Positions 1-5,949 of a stretch of 7,661 nt of DNA are shown piece after piece. Made by a program: the position numbers and the translations under genes. Every line of letters begins with the position of its first letter. Position 1 is the first letter of the stretch. The stretch comes from Candidatus Uhrbacteria bacterium RIFOXYB2_FULL_45_11 (GTDB lineage Bacteria; Patescibacteriota; Patescibacteriia; UBA9934; GWF2-40-263), in assembly GCA_001791715.1 (NCBI GenBank), contig MGFD01000028.1, forward strand, positions 1 through 7,661, given 5' to 3'. Below the pieces are notes generated by a model that worked only from the letters and a program-made list of their open reading frames with translations, had not been told where the DNA came from and made no database searches.

Positions 1-2
1 AG

Positions 3-44
3 GAACCACCAAACATTGTACACATTGAAGCTATTGACATCTGA
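3..44 (+). CDS. 3' end of an unidentified gene (partial)
   Basis: Thirteen codons read in frame from the window edge (EPPNIVHIEAIDI) and end at TGA 42-44. A terminator hairpin follows 30 nt later, which is the usual arrangement at the end of a gene and is the main reason for choosing this frame. Another frame stays open to 109 but would run through the hairpin, so it is less likely. Too little is visible to name the product. rimP often lies upstream of nusA in bacteria, but nothing in these residues identifies it as rimP. Confidence 0.4.
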   Translation, partial: EPPNIVHIEAIDI

Positions 45-73
45 GGCTGAATCCGATATGATTTTTTTATCTG

Positions 74-102
74 AAACCTGTCGAATGACGGGTTTCTTTG
101 TT
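74..102 (+). terminator. Intrinsic terminator after the upstream gene
   Basis: AAACCTGTC (74-82) and GACGGGTTT (87-95) pair over nine positions with one G-T wobble around a GAAT loop. The stem is followed by the T-rich run CTTTGTT. It should end transcription of the partial gene, which implies that nusA needs a promoter downstream of this point. Confidence 0.7.
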
Positions 103-115
103 AAGTACTAACGTA

Positions 116-226
116 TGTAGATACGGATTACAGATGAATACAGATAGGGATAACAGACGACAGATCTTTTTGCATCATCTGTATTGTGTCATCTTCATCT
201 GTAATCATCTGTAATCCGTATCTACA
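116..226. repeat. Long inverted repeat, family A copy 1, abutting nusA
   Basis: Arms 116-137 and 205-226 are perfect 22-nt reverse complements. Pairing resumes after one mismatch for seven more bases (139-145 with 197-203), then continues patchily to a loop near 166-176 flanked by ACAGAT/ATCTGT. The arms are built from the word ACAGAT (at 130, 140 and 160, with ACAGAC at 153) and its complement ATCTGT (at 177, 197 and 207). The right arm ends nine bases before the nusA ATG. Bases 117-151 are identical, in reverse complement, to 7200-7234 before groEL, so this is a dispersed family. There is no T-tract after the hairpin, so it does not look like a terminator. No coding content is seen. The rest of the gap between 103 and 235 holds no other recognised element. 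Confidence 0.9.
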
Positions 227-235
227 CATATTTCT

Positions 236-1525
236 ATGTCTTCTCCTATTGAACAAGCTATTCGTCAGATTTGTGAAGAAAAAGGTCTTGCGTATGAATC
301 GGTTGTTGATGCCATTCAAGCCGCGCTTGCCGCAGCGTATCGCAAAGATTTTGGAGATAAAAATCAAAACATTGATGTTGAATTTAATGTAGAAACCGGA
401 GGAGCAAACGTCTTTGATGTAAAAACAGTTGTAGAAGATGTTGACCCAGAAGAACTCGCAAAAATTGAAGAAGAGCGCCGTATCAAGACAGAAGCAATGG
501 CGTTGCAATTTGCCGATGGTCGCAAACGCCGCGATGATCGCCGTGATGAACCTGTTGCATTTGTTCTTGAAGATGATGATGGCCCACACTTTAATCCAAA
601 AACAGAGATCATGATTTCAGACGCTCGTGTTTTGAAATTTAGTTCTAAAGTTGGAGATGTTTTGCGCACACCGCTTCCAGAAGCGGGAGAATTCGGACGC
701 ATGGCTGCCATGACCGCAAAACAGGTTATCACACAAAAATTACGTGAAGCAGAACGCGAGGTTGTGTTTAGTGAGTTTAAAGAACACGAAGGCGAAATGA
801 TGCAAGGAACCGTACAACGCCGCGAAGGACGCGTTGTGCTTGTGGACTTGGGCAGAACAACCGGAATCATGCGCCCAGAAGACCAAAATCCAAATGAGCG
901 CTATAACACAGGAGACCGCATTAAAGTGTATGTTCGCCAAGTGGGACTCACAACAAAGGGTCCAGAAATTTTGTTGTCTCGCACCGCAGATGAAATGGTG
1001 AAGAAATTATTTGAAGTAGAAATTCCAGAAATTGAAGAAAAGACGGTTGAAATTAAATCCATTGCGCGTGAGGCTGGATCTCGTTCAAAAGTTGCTGTTG
1101 GAACAGAAGACAACTCCATTGATCCAATCGGAGCATGTATTGGTCAACGCGGAAGTCGTATTCAAACGATTATCGCAGAACTTGGTGGAGAAAAAGTGGA
1201 TATTATTGAGTGGAGCAAAGATCCTGTCACATTCATCACAAACTCTCTTTCACCTGCAAAGATCGCGCATGTGGATGTAAATGAAGAAGCAAAAGTCGCG
1301 TCCGTAAGTGTTGCAACAGATCAGTTGTCGCTTGCAATTGGTAAGGGCGGACAAAACGTTCGTCTTGCCGCAAAATTAACAGGCTGGAAAATTAACATTG
1401 TTGAAAAAGATAAAGATGAGGTTGTGGAATCTGCAGAACCTGTAGAGGCGGCAGGGGAAGCAAAAGAAGCAGAAGTGTTGAAAATTGAAAAGACAGAAGA
1501 AGTTGCAGAAACAACAAAAGAATAA
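236..1525 (+). CDS. nusA: Transcription termination/antitermination factor NusA
   Basis: NusA binds RNA polymerase and nascent RNA and modulates pausing, termination and antitermination. The 429-residue product has the family order: N-terminal polymerase-binding domain (about 1-170), S1 domain (about 186-250, starting GEMMQGTVQRREGRVV), KH1 with GQRG at 303-306, and KH2 with GKGG at 369-372. An acidic Glu/Lys-rich tail covers about 395-429. The N-terminal domain carries a charged stretch of roughly 40 residues (about 75-120, including RKRRDDRRDE) that seems longer than in model NusA proteins. There are no C-terminal acidic repeat domains of the E. coli type. ATG 236 is the first start possible, because TAA at 212-214 is in frame upstream. 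It has no Shine-Dalgarno and lies nine bases after an inverted repeat. yidC follows after three bases and is probably co-transcribed. Confidence 0.95.
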   Translation: MSSPIEQAIRQICEEKGLAYESVVDAIQAALAAAYRKDFGDKNQNIDVEFNVETGGANVFDVKTVVEDVDPEELAKIEEERRIKTEAMALQFADGRKRRDDRRDEPVAFVLEDDDGPHFNPKTEIMISDARVLKFSSKVGDVLRTPLPEAGEFGRMAAMTAKQVITQKLREAEREVVFSEFKEHEGEMMQGTVQRREGRVVLVDLGRTTGIMRPEDQNPNERYNTGDRIKVYVRQVGLTTKGPEILLSRTADEMVKKLFEVEIPEIEEKTVEIKSIAREAGSRSKVAVGTEDNSIDPIGACIGQRGSRIQTIIAELGGEKVDIIEWSKDPVTFITNSLSPAKIAHVDVNEEAKVASVSVATDQLSLAIGKGGQNVRLAAKLTGWKINIVEKDKDEVVESAEPVEAAGEAKEAEVLKIEKTEEVAETTKE

Positions 1526-1528
1526 TCT

Positions 1529-2284
1529 ATGAATATTTTTTACACGTTCCTTCTTCAGCCGATTTTTAACTTGTTAGTTTTCTTGTACAACATCATTCCA
1601 GGAGCAGATGTTGGATTTGCGATCATCGCGCTCACAATTTTGATTAAGGTTGCGCTCTGGCCGCTCATGAGTTCCAGTTTAAAATCGCAAAAAGCCATGC
1701 AGGAATTGCAACCAAAGTTGGACGCCCTCAAGGCAGAACACGGAACAGACAAAGAAGCCCTTTCAAAAGCCATGATGAAGTTGTATCAAGATGAAAAAGT
1801 GAATCCACTTGCATCTTGTCTTCCGATTCTCATCCAACTTCCGGTATTGATTGCGCTTTATCAAGTGTTGTTCCATGGGTTTGATGCAACGGCGCTCAAT
1901 CAGTTGTATGTATTCATCAAAAACCCGGGGGACATCAATACGATTTTTCTTGGATTGATTGATCTTGAGAAAAACAATCTTTGGCTCGCGGTGCTCGCTG
2001 GTGTCTTACAGTTTTTTCAGACACGCATGCTCATGCAACGCCAACCGCCAAAAGCCGTTGCAAAAACAGAAGGAGCAAAAGACGAATCCATGCTCGCAAG
2101 CATGAACAAGTCCATGATGTACATGATGCCAATCATGACCGTCCTTATCGGAATGAAGCTTCCGGGCGGACTTACGCTTTATTGGGTAACCGTTACCGTC
2201 TTCTCAATTGTTCAGCAGTGGTGGGTGTTTAAGGGGAAGGCCCGAGAGGCGGGAGAGGCTGGAAAGGCCGAAAAAAAATCATAA
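1529..2284 (+). CDS. yidC: YidC/Oxa1/SpoIIIJ-family membrane protein insertase
   Basis: YidC inserts and folds proteins in the cytoplasmic membrane, alone or with SecYEG. The 251-residue product is the short form without the large periplasmic domain of E. coli YidC. The first hydrophobic region (about 5-47) leads into a charged cytoplasmic hairpin (LKSQKAMQELQPKLDALKAE, 51-70). Then come NPLASCLPILIQLPV (92-106) with the next membrane segment, a segment near 150-168, and a final pair near 196-230 that includes LPGGLTLYW (211-219). The strongly conserved membrane Arg of the family, in the context LTLxxR, appears here as Lys40, which keeps the positive charge. The C-terminal tail (about 236-251) is Lys/Glu/Ala/Gly-rich and is encoded by a 9-nt tandem repeat. 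The gene starts three bases after the nusA stop and ends just before a terminator. Confidence 0.93.
   Translation: MNIFYTFLLQPIFNLLVFLYNIIPGADVGFAIIALTILIKVALWPLMSSSLKSQKAMQELQPKLDALKAEHGTDKEALSKAMMKLYQDEKVNPLASCLPILIQLPVLIALYQVLFHGFDATALNQLYVFIKNPGDINTIFLGLIDLEKNNLWLAVLAGVLQFFQTRMLMQRQPPKAVAKTEGAKDESMLASMNKSMMYMMPIMTVLIGMKLPGGLTLYWVTVTVFSIVQQWWVFKGKAREAGEAGKAEKKS
2234..2269. repeat. 9-nt tandem repeat (family C) in the yidC tail
   Basis: Four consecutive 9-mers are visible: GGGAAGGCC, CGAGAGGCG, GGAGAGGCT and GGAAAGGCC (consensus near GGARAGGCY). They are aligned with codons and encode the tripeptides GKA, REA, GEA, GKA. The unit resembles the arrays at 4455-4499 (reverse orientation) and 5244-5297. 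The array lies in the last codons of yidC, outside the insertase core. Confidence 0.7.
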
Positions 2285-2285
2285 A

Positions 2286-2311
2286 AAAAGCGGGAATAAA
2301 ATCCCGCTTTT
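2286..2311. terminator. Bidirectional intrinsic terminator between yidC and the minus-strand gene
   Basis: AAAAGCGGGA (2286-2295) and TCCCGCTTTT (2302-2311) are perfect 10-bp complements with a six-base loop. On the plus strand the stem ends in TTTT. On the minus strand the seven A's at 2283-2289 give a run of seven U's. It starts two bases after the yidC stop and lies four bases beyond the stop of the converging minus-strand gene, so it can serve both. Confidence 0.9.
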
Positions 2312-2314
2312 GTG

Positions 2315-3658
2315 TTATGAGTTTAGTTTTGAGAGTTGGTCGCGTAGGATTTGTCCGGCGGCTTCTCGATTGAGCTTCACGAGTGCGTCATTTCCTGCAA
2401 TACCCATTTTTTCTAATACATGCATGATGCGCATCAGACGAAATACTTTCATTGCATCGTCGCCCTTCGGGTGCTTTTCAATAACGTCTTGTTCGACCAT
2501 AGATTCAAGTTCAGCACTTTTTCCATCAATCCAAGATGCTTGCAACTGGTCGAGAATAGGAGCAAAGGCGTCTTGATGGGATTCAACGAACCGACCGAGT
2601 GAAGAAAGGTTTGCCATGGTGGCCCAGTCGAAAAATTCGTTATTGATCCGTAGTGCTTCAAGATCCATGATGGTTAGTTTATCTGTCCCATCCTCATTTT
2701 TTTCATAGGCAATATTTTCTGCATGCAAATCTCCGTGGGAAAGTTTTTGAGGAAATTGATCAATAAGATCAATACTGTCTTCAAATAACTTAGCAATATT
2801 TTCGGCTTCTTCTTTTGAAACCGCTTCATTTTTTAAGGCTCGATCCAAAAAACGTTTTGCTCGTTCCGCGTGCGCATTCCCATCGAGTACACGCGGACCG
2901 TTTTCTTTAAACGAGTCAGGAATCTCAATTTGATGCAGACCCTCAATAGCCCGCTTAAGAATGGCACCACGACCTGCTCCTGTCATGCTACGTTTTGTAT
3001 CTTTGCTATCCGGAATGAATTCAGTGACAAGCCCAATGTTTTCTTCTTGTTTCCAAGAGTCGATTATTTTTGGAAATGTAATTTGTGGATTTTTACCGTG
3101 CTCGATTGTTGATTCAAGTGCGTTATTTGCTTGTTGTAGGACTGTTATTTCTCGATGGAGTGCTTCTTTTGATTGTCGCTCCGGGGCAGCAACTTTTACA
3201 ACAACCGTTTCGCCGTCTTTTGATATACATTTTTGAATATAAAATCTTTCACGATTGCCGAAGGATTTATAGGGAGCAGTTTGAGCATCCGGTTGGTACC
3301 CATGTTCTATGGAGGATTGTTGCGCGTGTGCAATTAATGTTTCTCTATAAAGTTCCGCTGTTGGTTTTTCAACTTGATTTTGTGCGACAAGAATAGCCTC
3401 ATCAAGTTTGTTTTCTGCTATGAGTTCTGTGACATGTTGCGCTGTTGTGGTATCAACGTTTGCACGAACTCCTGCAACCGTATGCAGCTCTTCCTTTGGA
3501 ACACCTGGAACAACAGCTAAATCAGCCGGTTTTGTTTCGGTTGATTCGTGTGTTTTTTGATTCTCTTTATTCGGTTGTGTTCCTTTCTCTTCAGGAGATC
3601 GTTCTGTTGCCAATACTTCTGATTGTGATGTTGAGTTTGGACCGCCTGGTTCTGTCAT
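2315..3658 (-). CDS. APH/choline-kinase-like phosphotransferase of unknown substrate
   Basis: The 447-residue protein carries the signature of the aminoglycoside phosphotransferase/choline kinase superfamily (protein-kinase fold). Visible elements are a probable ATP-binding Lys155 (VVVKVA), Glu170 on the following helix, the catalytic loop HGDLHAEN (308-315: Asp310 base, Asn315 metal ligand) and the metal-binding Asp332 in IMDLEA. Residues 1-75 are rich in Pro, Glu, Thr and Lys and are probably disordered. A helical stretch around 76-118 resembles a linker or a TPR-like helix pair. No signal peptide or membrane segment is visible, so a cytoplasmic location is likely. The substrate cannot be told from sequence: small sugars, amines and proteins are all used in this superfamily, and resistance should not be assumed. 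It stands alone, convergent with yidC and divergent from the glycan-type unit. Confidence 0.75.
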   Translation of the reverse strand: MTEPGGPNSTSQSEVLATERSPEEKGTQPNKENQKTHESTETKPADLAVVPGVPKEELHTVAGVRANVDTTTAQHVTELIAENKLDEAILVAQNQVEKPTAELYRETLIAHAQQSSIEHGYQPDAQTAPYKSFGNRERFYIQKCISKDGETVVVKVAAPERQSKEALHREITVLQQANNALESTIEHGKNPQITFPKIIDSWKQEENIGLVTEFIPDSKDTKRSMTGAGRGAILKRAIEGLHQIEIPDSFKENGPRVLDGNAHAERAKRFLDRALKNEAVSKEEAENIAKLFEDSIDLIDQFPQKLSHGDLHAENIAYEKNEDGTDKLTIMDLEALRINNEFFDWATMANLSSLGRFVESHQDAFAPILDQLQASWIDGKSAELESMVEQDVIEKHPKGDDAMKVFRLMRIMHVLEKMGIAGNDALVKLNREAAGQILRDQLSKLNS

Positions 3659-3712
3659 AAAAGTTGTATAGTTTTGCTTTATCTTGTCATACTTGTCATA
3701 CTTTTTCCATGT
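3659..3712. promoter_or_regulatory. Divergent promoter region with a tandem 9-mer
   Basis: This 54-bp gap must drive two diverging genes. On the minus strand, TATACA (plus-strand complement 3665-3670) is a good -10 match lying so close to the ATG at 3658 that the transcript would start at or near the start codon. No good -35 at normal spacing was found for it. On the plus strand, CATACT (3697-3702) with TTGCTT (3674-3679) at 17 nt is a weak candidate. CTTGTCATA is exactly duplicated in tandem (3683-3691, 3692-3700), which could be a binding site or a chance slippage product. Confidence 0.35.
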
Positions 3713-4663
3713 ATGTCTTCACCCACCGATCTCGAACAATCCATTCTTCGCACTCTTTGTTGGTTTGCTGTGTTTGATCAATCAATCACAGGATTTGAAA
3801 TTTGGAAGTGGCTTGTGGAGCCGGCACGGGCGTATGATTTGTCAGAGGTCTATCGAGTACTTGAGGGAAGTGAGTGGGTGAAGTCTCGTGTTCAAGAAGA
3901 GGGTGGGTATTATGTCTTGCATTCCCCCTCTCCTTACAAAGGAGAGGGCAGGGGAGAGGTGCTACGCCGGGAAGCCGTTTCACTACGTTCGCGTAATTAT
4001 CTTGATGCCACAAAAAAATTCCGCAAACTCAAGCGTGCCTCACACTACTTTCGATTATTCTCGAGCACTCGCGCGGTCGCGGCCGTAAATTCAATCGCTT
4101 GGATGAATACGAATGAGAAGAGCGATATCGATTTATTCGTCGTCACAAAACCAAAGTCGATTTGGTCTACACGATTCTGGATGGTTGCTCCATTCATTGC
4201 CCTTCGAAAACGCCCAGGCGCATCCAATCAAGATCCATTTTGTTTTAGTTTTTTTGCAACTTCGAATGCGCTTGCGATGGATCACCTTCGACTCAAAGAA
4301 GGGGATCATTACTTTGCATTTTGGTTGAAATCGATCGTGCCCATGTTTGATCATGATGGACATTTGGAGAAGTTGCAGGATGAAAACGCGTGGGCGGATC
4401 ATATGCTTCCGAACGCATCTCCTCGAACCGTACATCCACTTCATAAAACCTCCTTAACCTTTCCAACCTTTCCAACCTTTCCGACATTTCAGACCTTCTA
4501 CCGTTCCCTCTCCCAAAAGCGTTTTCCAATCGCGATTCGAAACCTCGCGAACAAAGATTCTCGCGTCGTTATCTCGGACGACATGTTGAAATTTCACGAA
4601 ACCGATCGTCGTGCGGAGTTCGAAGAGGCATATTGCACGTTCGTAAAACAAACCATGGTATGA
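3713..4663 (+). CDS. Nucleotidyltransferase-like (DxD) protein with N-terminal winged-helix-like region
   Basis: The 316-residue product has a helical N-terminal region (about 5-70) that looks like a winged helix, then a basic helix (about 95-115), then a core resembling the nucleotidyltransferase superfamily: NSIAW (126-130) followed by SDIDLFVVTKP (137-147) with acidic Asp138 and Asp140. In most members the first motif has Gly-Ser; here it is Asn-Ser, so activity is uncertain. Two foreign-looking in-frame inserts are present: SPSPYKGEGRGEV (71-83), encoded by a palindrome, and a TFP tripeptide repeat (249-262). ATG 3713 was preferred to TTG 3674, because the upstream codons would add a hydrophobic stretch overlapping the divergent promoter. 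It overlaps the next gene by ATGA. The true substrate is unknown; transfer of a nucleotide to a sugar, protein or RNA is possible. Confidence 0.65.
   Translation: MSSPTDLEQSILRTLCWFAVFDQSITGFEIWKWLVEPARAYDLSEVYRVLEGSEWVKSRVQEEGGYYVLHSPSPYKGEGRGEVLRREAVSLRSRNYLDATKKFRKLKRASHYFRLFSSTRAVAAVNSIAWMNTNEKSDIDLFVVTKPKSIWSTRFWMVAPFIALRKRPGASNQDPFCFSFFATSNALAMDHLRLKEGDHYFAFWLKSIVPMFDHDGHLEKLQDENAWADHMLPNASPRTVHPLHKTSLTFPTFPTFPTFQTFYRSLSQKRFPIAIRNLANKDSRVVISDDMLKFHETDRRAEFEEAYCTFVKQTMV
3926..3948. repeat. Perfect palindrome within the coding sequence (family D)
   Basis: CCCTCTCCTT (3926-3935) and AAGGAGAGGG (3939-3948) are perfect 10-bp complements with loop ACA, followed by a further copy of GGGGAGAGG (3951-3959). 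The element is read in frame as SPSPYKGEGRGEV within the nucleotidyltransferase-like gene. From memory, similar peptides occur in predicted proteins of unrelated bacteria where REP-like palindromes fall in reading frames; this recollection is not checked. Confidence 0.75.
4455..4499. repeat. 9-nt tandem repeat (family C, reverse orientation) in the nucleotidyltransferase-like gene
   Basis: Five successive 9-mers are present: TAACCTTTC, CAACCTTTC, CAACCTTTC, CGACATTTC and AGACCTTCT. The consensus CAACCTTTC is the exact reverse complement of GAAAGGTTG, which is a unit in the array at 5280-5288. The reading frame gives TFP-TFP-TFP-TFQ-TF. The 9-nt period keeps the gene open. Confidence 0.85.
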
Positions 4664-5949
4664 ACCGACAAAAAATCGCGAACGCTTTTTTGACCGCAGC
4701 CCTTTTTTTGCTCCCATGGCAAACCGTTTTTTTCTATCGGATTGTTTCTTTGCCTGAAGGGATGACGGTTTATGGAAATCTTGGTGTGTATCTGACAGAA
4801 ACGCTGATTGCGAGCGCATTTTTGTTGCGTGGTCGGCCAATGATTCATCCGAATTTTAAAAAGATCGTCCGCGCCCTTTTTCTTGTGTTCGCCGTGAGTT
4901 TTGTGTGTCTTGGGTGGTCTCGACTGTATGCGGTGAGTTTGGGGTGGGTGAGTCATCTGATTGTGGCCGGAATGTTTTTGTTGTTGTTACTCGACGAGCG
5001 CACAAAAATGACGCACGTTATAAATATGTTTCTCGCCGGGCTTGTCTTGCCCTGTGTCCTTGGATGGATTCAATATCTCACAGGATTCAGCCCCGCGCTT
5101 TCGGTCCTTGGCCTCGCGCAAAAACATGTTGAAACGGGCGGGGTCGCGGTTGTGGCGACGGATACGTTTCGGTCACTTAGAGCGTATGGTCCATTTCCGC
5201 ACCCAAATATTTTCGGCGGCTATCTTGCGATTGCGATTGTGTTGAAAGGCTGGAGAGGTCGGAAAGGTCTGAAAAGTTTGAAAGGTTGGAGGGGTTGGGT
5301 TCAGATCAGTATGATCGCGTTATTTACTTCGACTCTTATCCTGACGTTCTCGCGCGGCGCTTGGCTCGCACTTACGATTGGACTCATTGTGTTCCTCGCT
5401 CAAGCGTTTTGGTACAAACGCCTTACTGCTCATCGTGCAATTCCACTTTTGTCGATTGGCCTCGTCACGATTCTTCTTTCTGTTGGCGTGTTGCACACAC
5501 ACATTTTTGCAAGATTCAATCCAGCGCTTCGTGTTGAATCGACCTCTCTTGAAGAACGCGCATCACAATACCAATCATTTCCAGGTGTATTTATGATCGA
5601 TCCATTGTTTGGTGTCGGTCCTGGTGCGTATGTGTTTGCGCATGAGTCTTTGGCACAAGGTCAGCCACCACAGAACTACCAGCCGATGCATAATGTTTTT
5701 CTTTTGTTGCTCGCAGAATTCGGTATCATCGGTTTTCTTGCGTTTGGGTATTTTGCGTTTGAGGTTCTACGATTGGTTTTTGCACAGCGAAAAACAACGG
5801 GCGGAATTTTTGCGATCACATTGATCACACAACTTTTCATCCTCTCCATGTTCGATCACTATCTCTTTTCCATGTGGTCGGGGATTGCGCTTGTGACGTT
5901 TGTGTTCGCGATAAGCCTTCGATTAGTTAATGAATCTTCGAAATTATGA
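4660..5949 (+). CDS. O-antigen ligase/polymerase-like membrane protein (Wzy_C family)
   Basis: The 429-residue product is strongly hydrophobic, with about ten to twelve predicted membrane segments (the first near 8-28, the last near 405-420). It shows the family signature of O-antigen ligases and polymerases: SRGAW (231-235, with the conserved Arg232), a long extracytoplasmic loop with GVGPGAY (318-324) and HNVFLLLLAEFGIIGFL (344-360), then FDHYLF (398-403). Such proteins move or join lipid-linked glycans at the outer face of the membrane. A Lys/Arg/Gly/Trp-rich insert (196-213) between membrane segments is encoded by a 9-nt repeat. ATG 4660 overlaps the previous stop as ATGA, implying translational coupling; TTG 4633 lies within the upstream gene and was not chosen. 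The following SDR gene overlaps in the same way. Ligase, polymerase and glycosyltransferase roles cannot be separated. Confidence 0.85.
   Translation: MNRQKIANAFLTAALFLLPWQTVFFYRIVSLPEGMTVYGNLGVYLTETLIASAFLLRGRPMIHPNFKKIVRALFLVFAVSFVCLGWSRLYAVSLGWVSHLIVAGMFLLLLLDERTKMTHVINMFLAGLVLPCVLGWIQYLTGFSPALSVLGLAQKHVETGGVAVVATDTFRSLRAYGPFPHPNIFGGYLAIAIVLKGWRGRKGLKSLKGWRGWVQISMIALFTSTLILTFSRGAWLALTIGLIVFLAQAFWYKRLTAHRAIPLLSIGLVTILLSVGVLHTHIFARFNPALRVESTSLEERASQYQSFPGVFMIDPLFGVGPGAYVFAHESLAQGQPPQNYQPMHNVFLLLLAEFGIIGFLAFGYFAFEVLRLVFAQRKTTGGIFAITLITQLFILSMFDHYLFSMWSGIALVTFVFAISLRLVNESSKL
5244..5297. repeat. 9-nt tandem repeat (family C) in the ligase-like gene
   Basis: Six consecutive degenerate 9-mers are present: GAAAGGCTG, GAGAGGTCG, GAAAGGTCT, GAAAAGTTT, GAAAGGTTG and GAGGGGTTG. 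In the gene's frame they encode KGW-RGR-KGL-KSL-KGW-RGW, a basic loop between membrane segments. The same unit occurs inverted at 4455-4499 and in a GC-richer version at 2234-2269. Confidence 0.85.

Noticed and set aside
116..226. CRISPR-like repeats or a tRNA-like fold in the repeated ACAGAT/ATCTGT region
   Set aside because: There are no regularly spaced identical repeats with unique spacers, and no acceptor or anticodon-arm arrangement; the structure is a single inverted repeat.
128..589. Minus-strand open frame overlapping the repeat and nusA
   Set aside because: It is antisense to the well-supported nusA, has a biased Phe/Ile/Asn composition, and runs through the inverted repeat; no family features.
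3674..3712. TTG start extending the nucleotidyltransferase-like protein by 13 residues
   Set aside because: It would lie over the divergent promoter region and the tandem 9-mer, and it adds an unsupported hydrophobic stretch; ATG 3713 is a better start.
4633..4659. TTG start of the ligase-like gene inside the upstream gene
   Set aside because: ATG 4660 gives the ATGA overlap that is repeated exactly at the next junction, and the added residues are polar and atypical before the first membrane segment.
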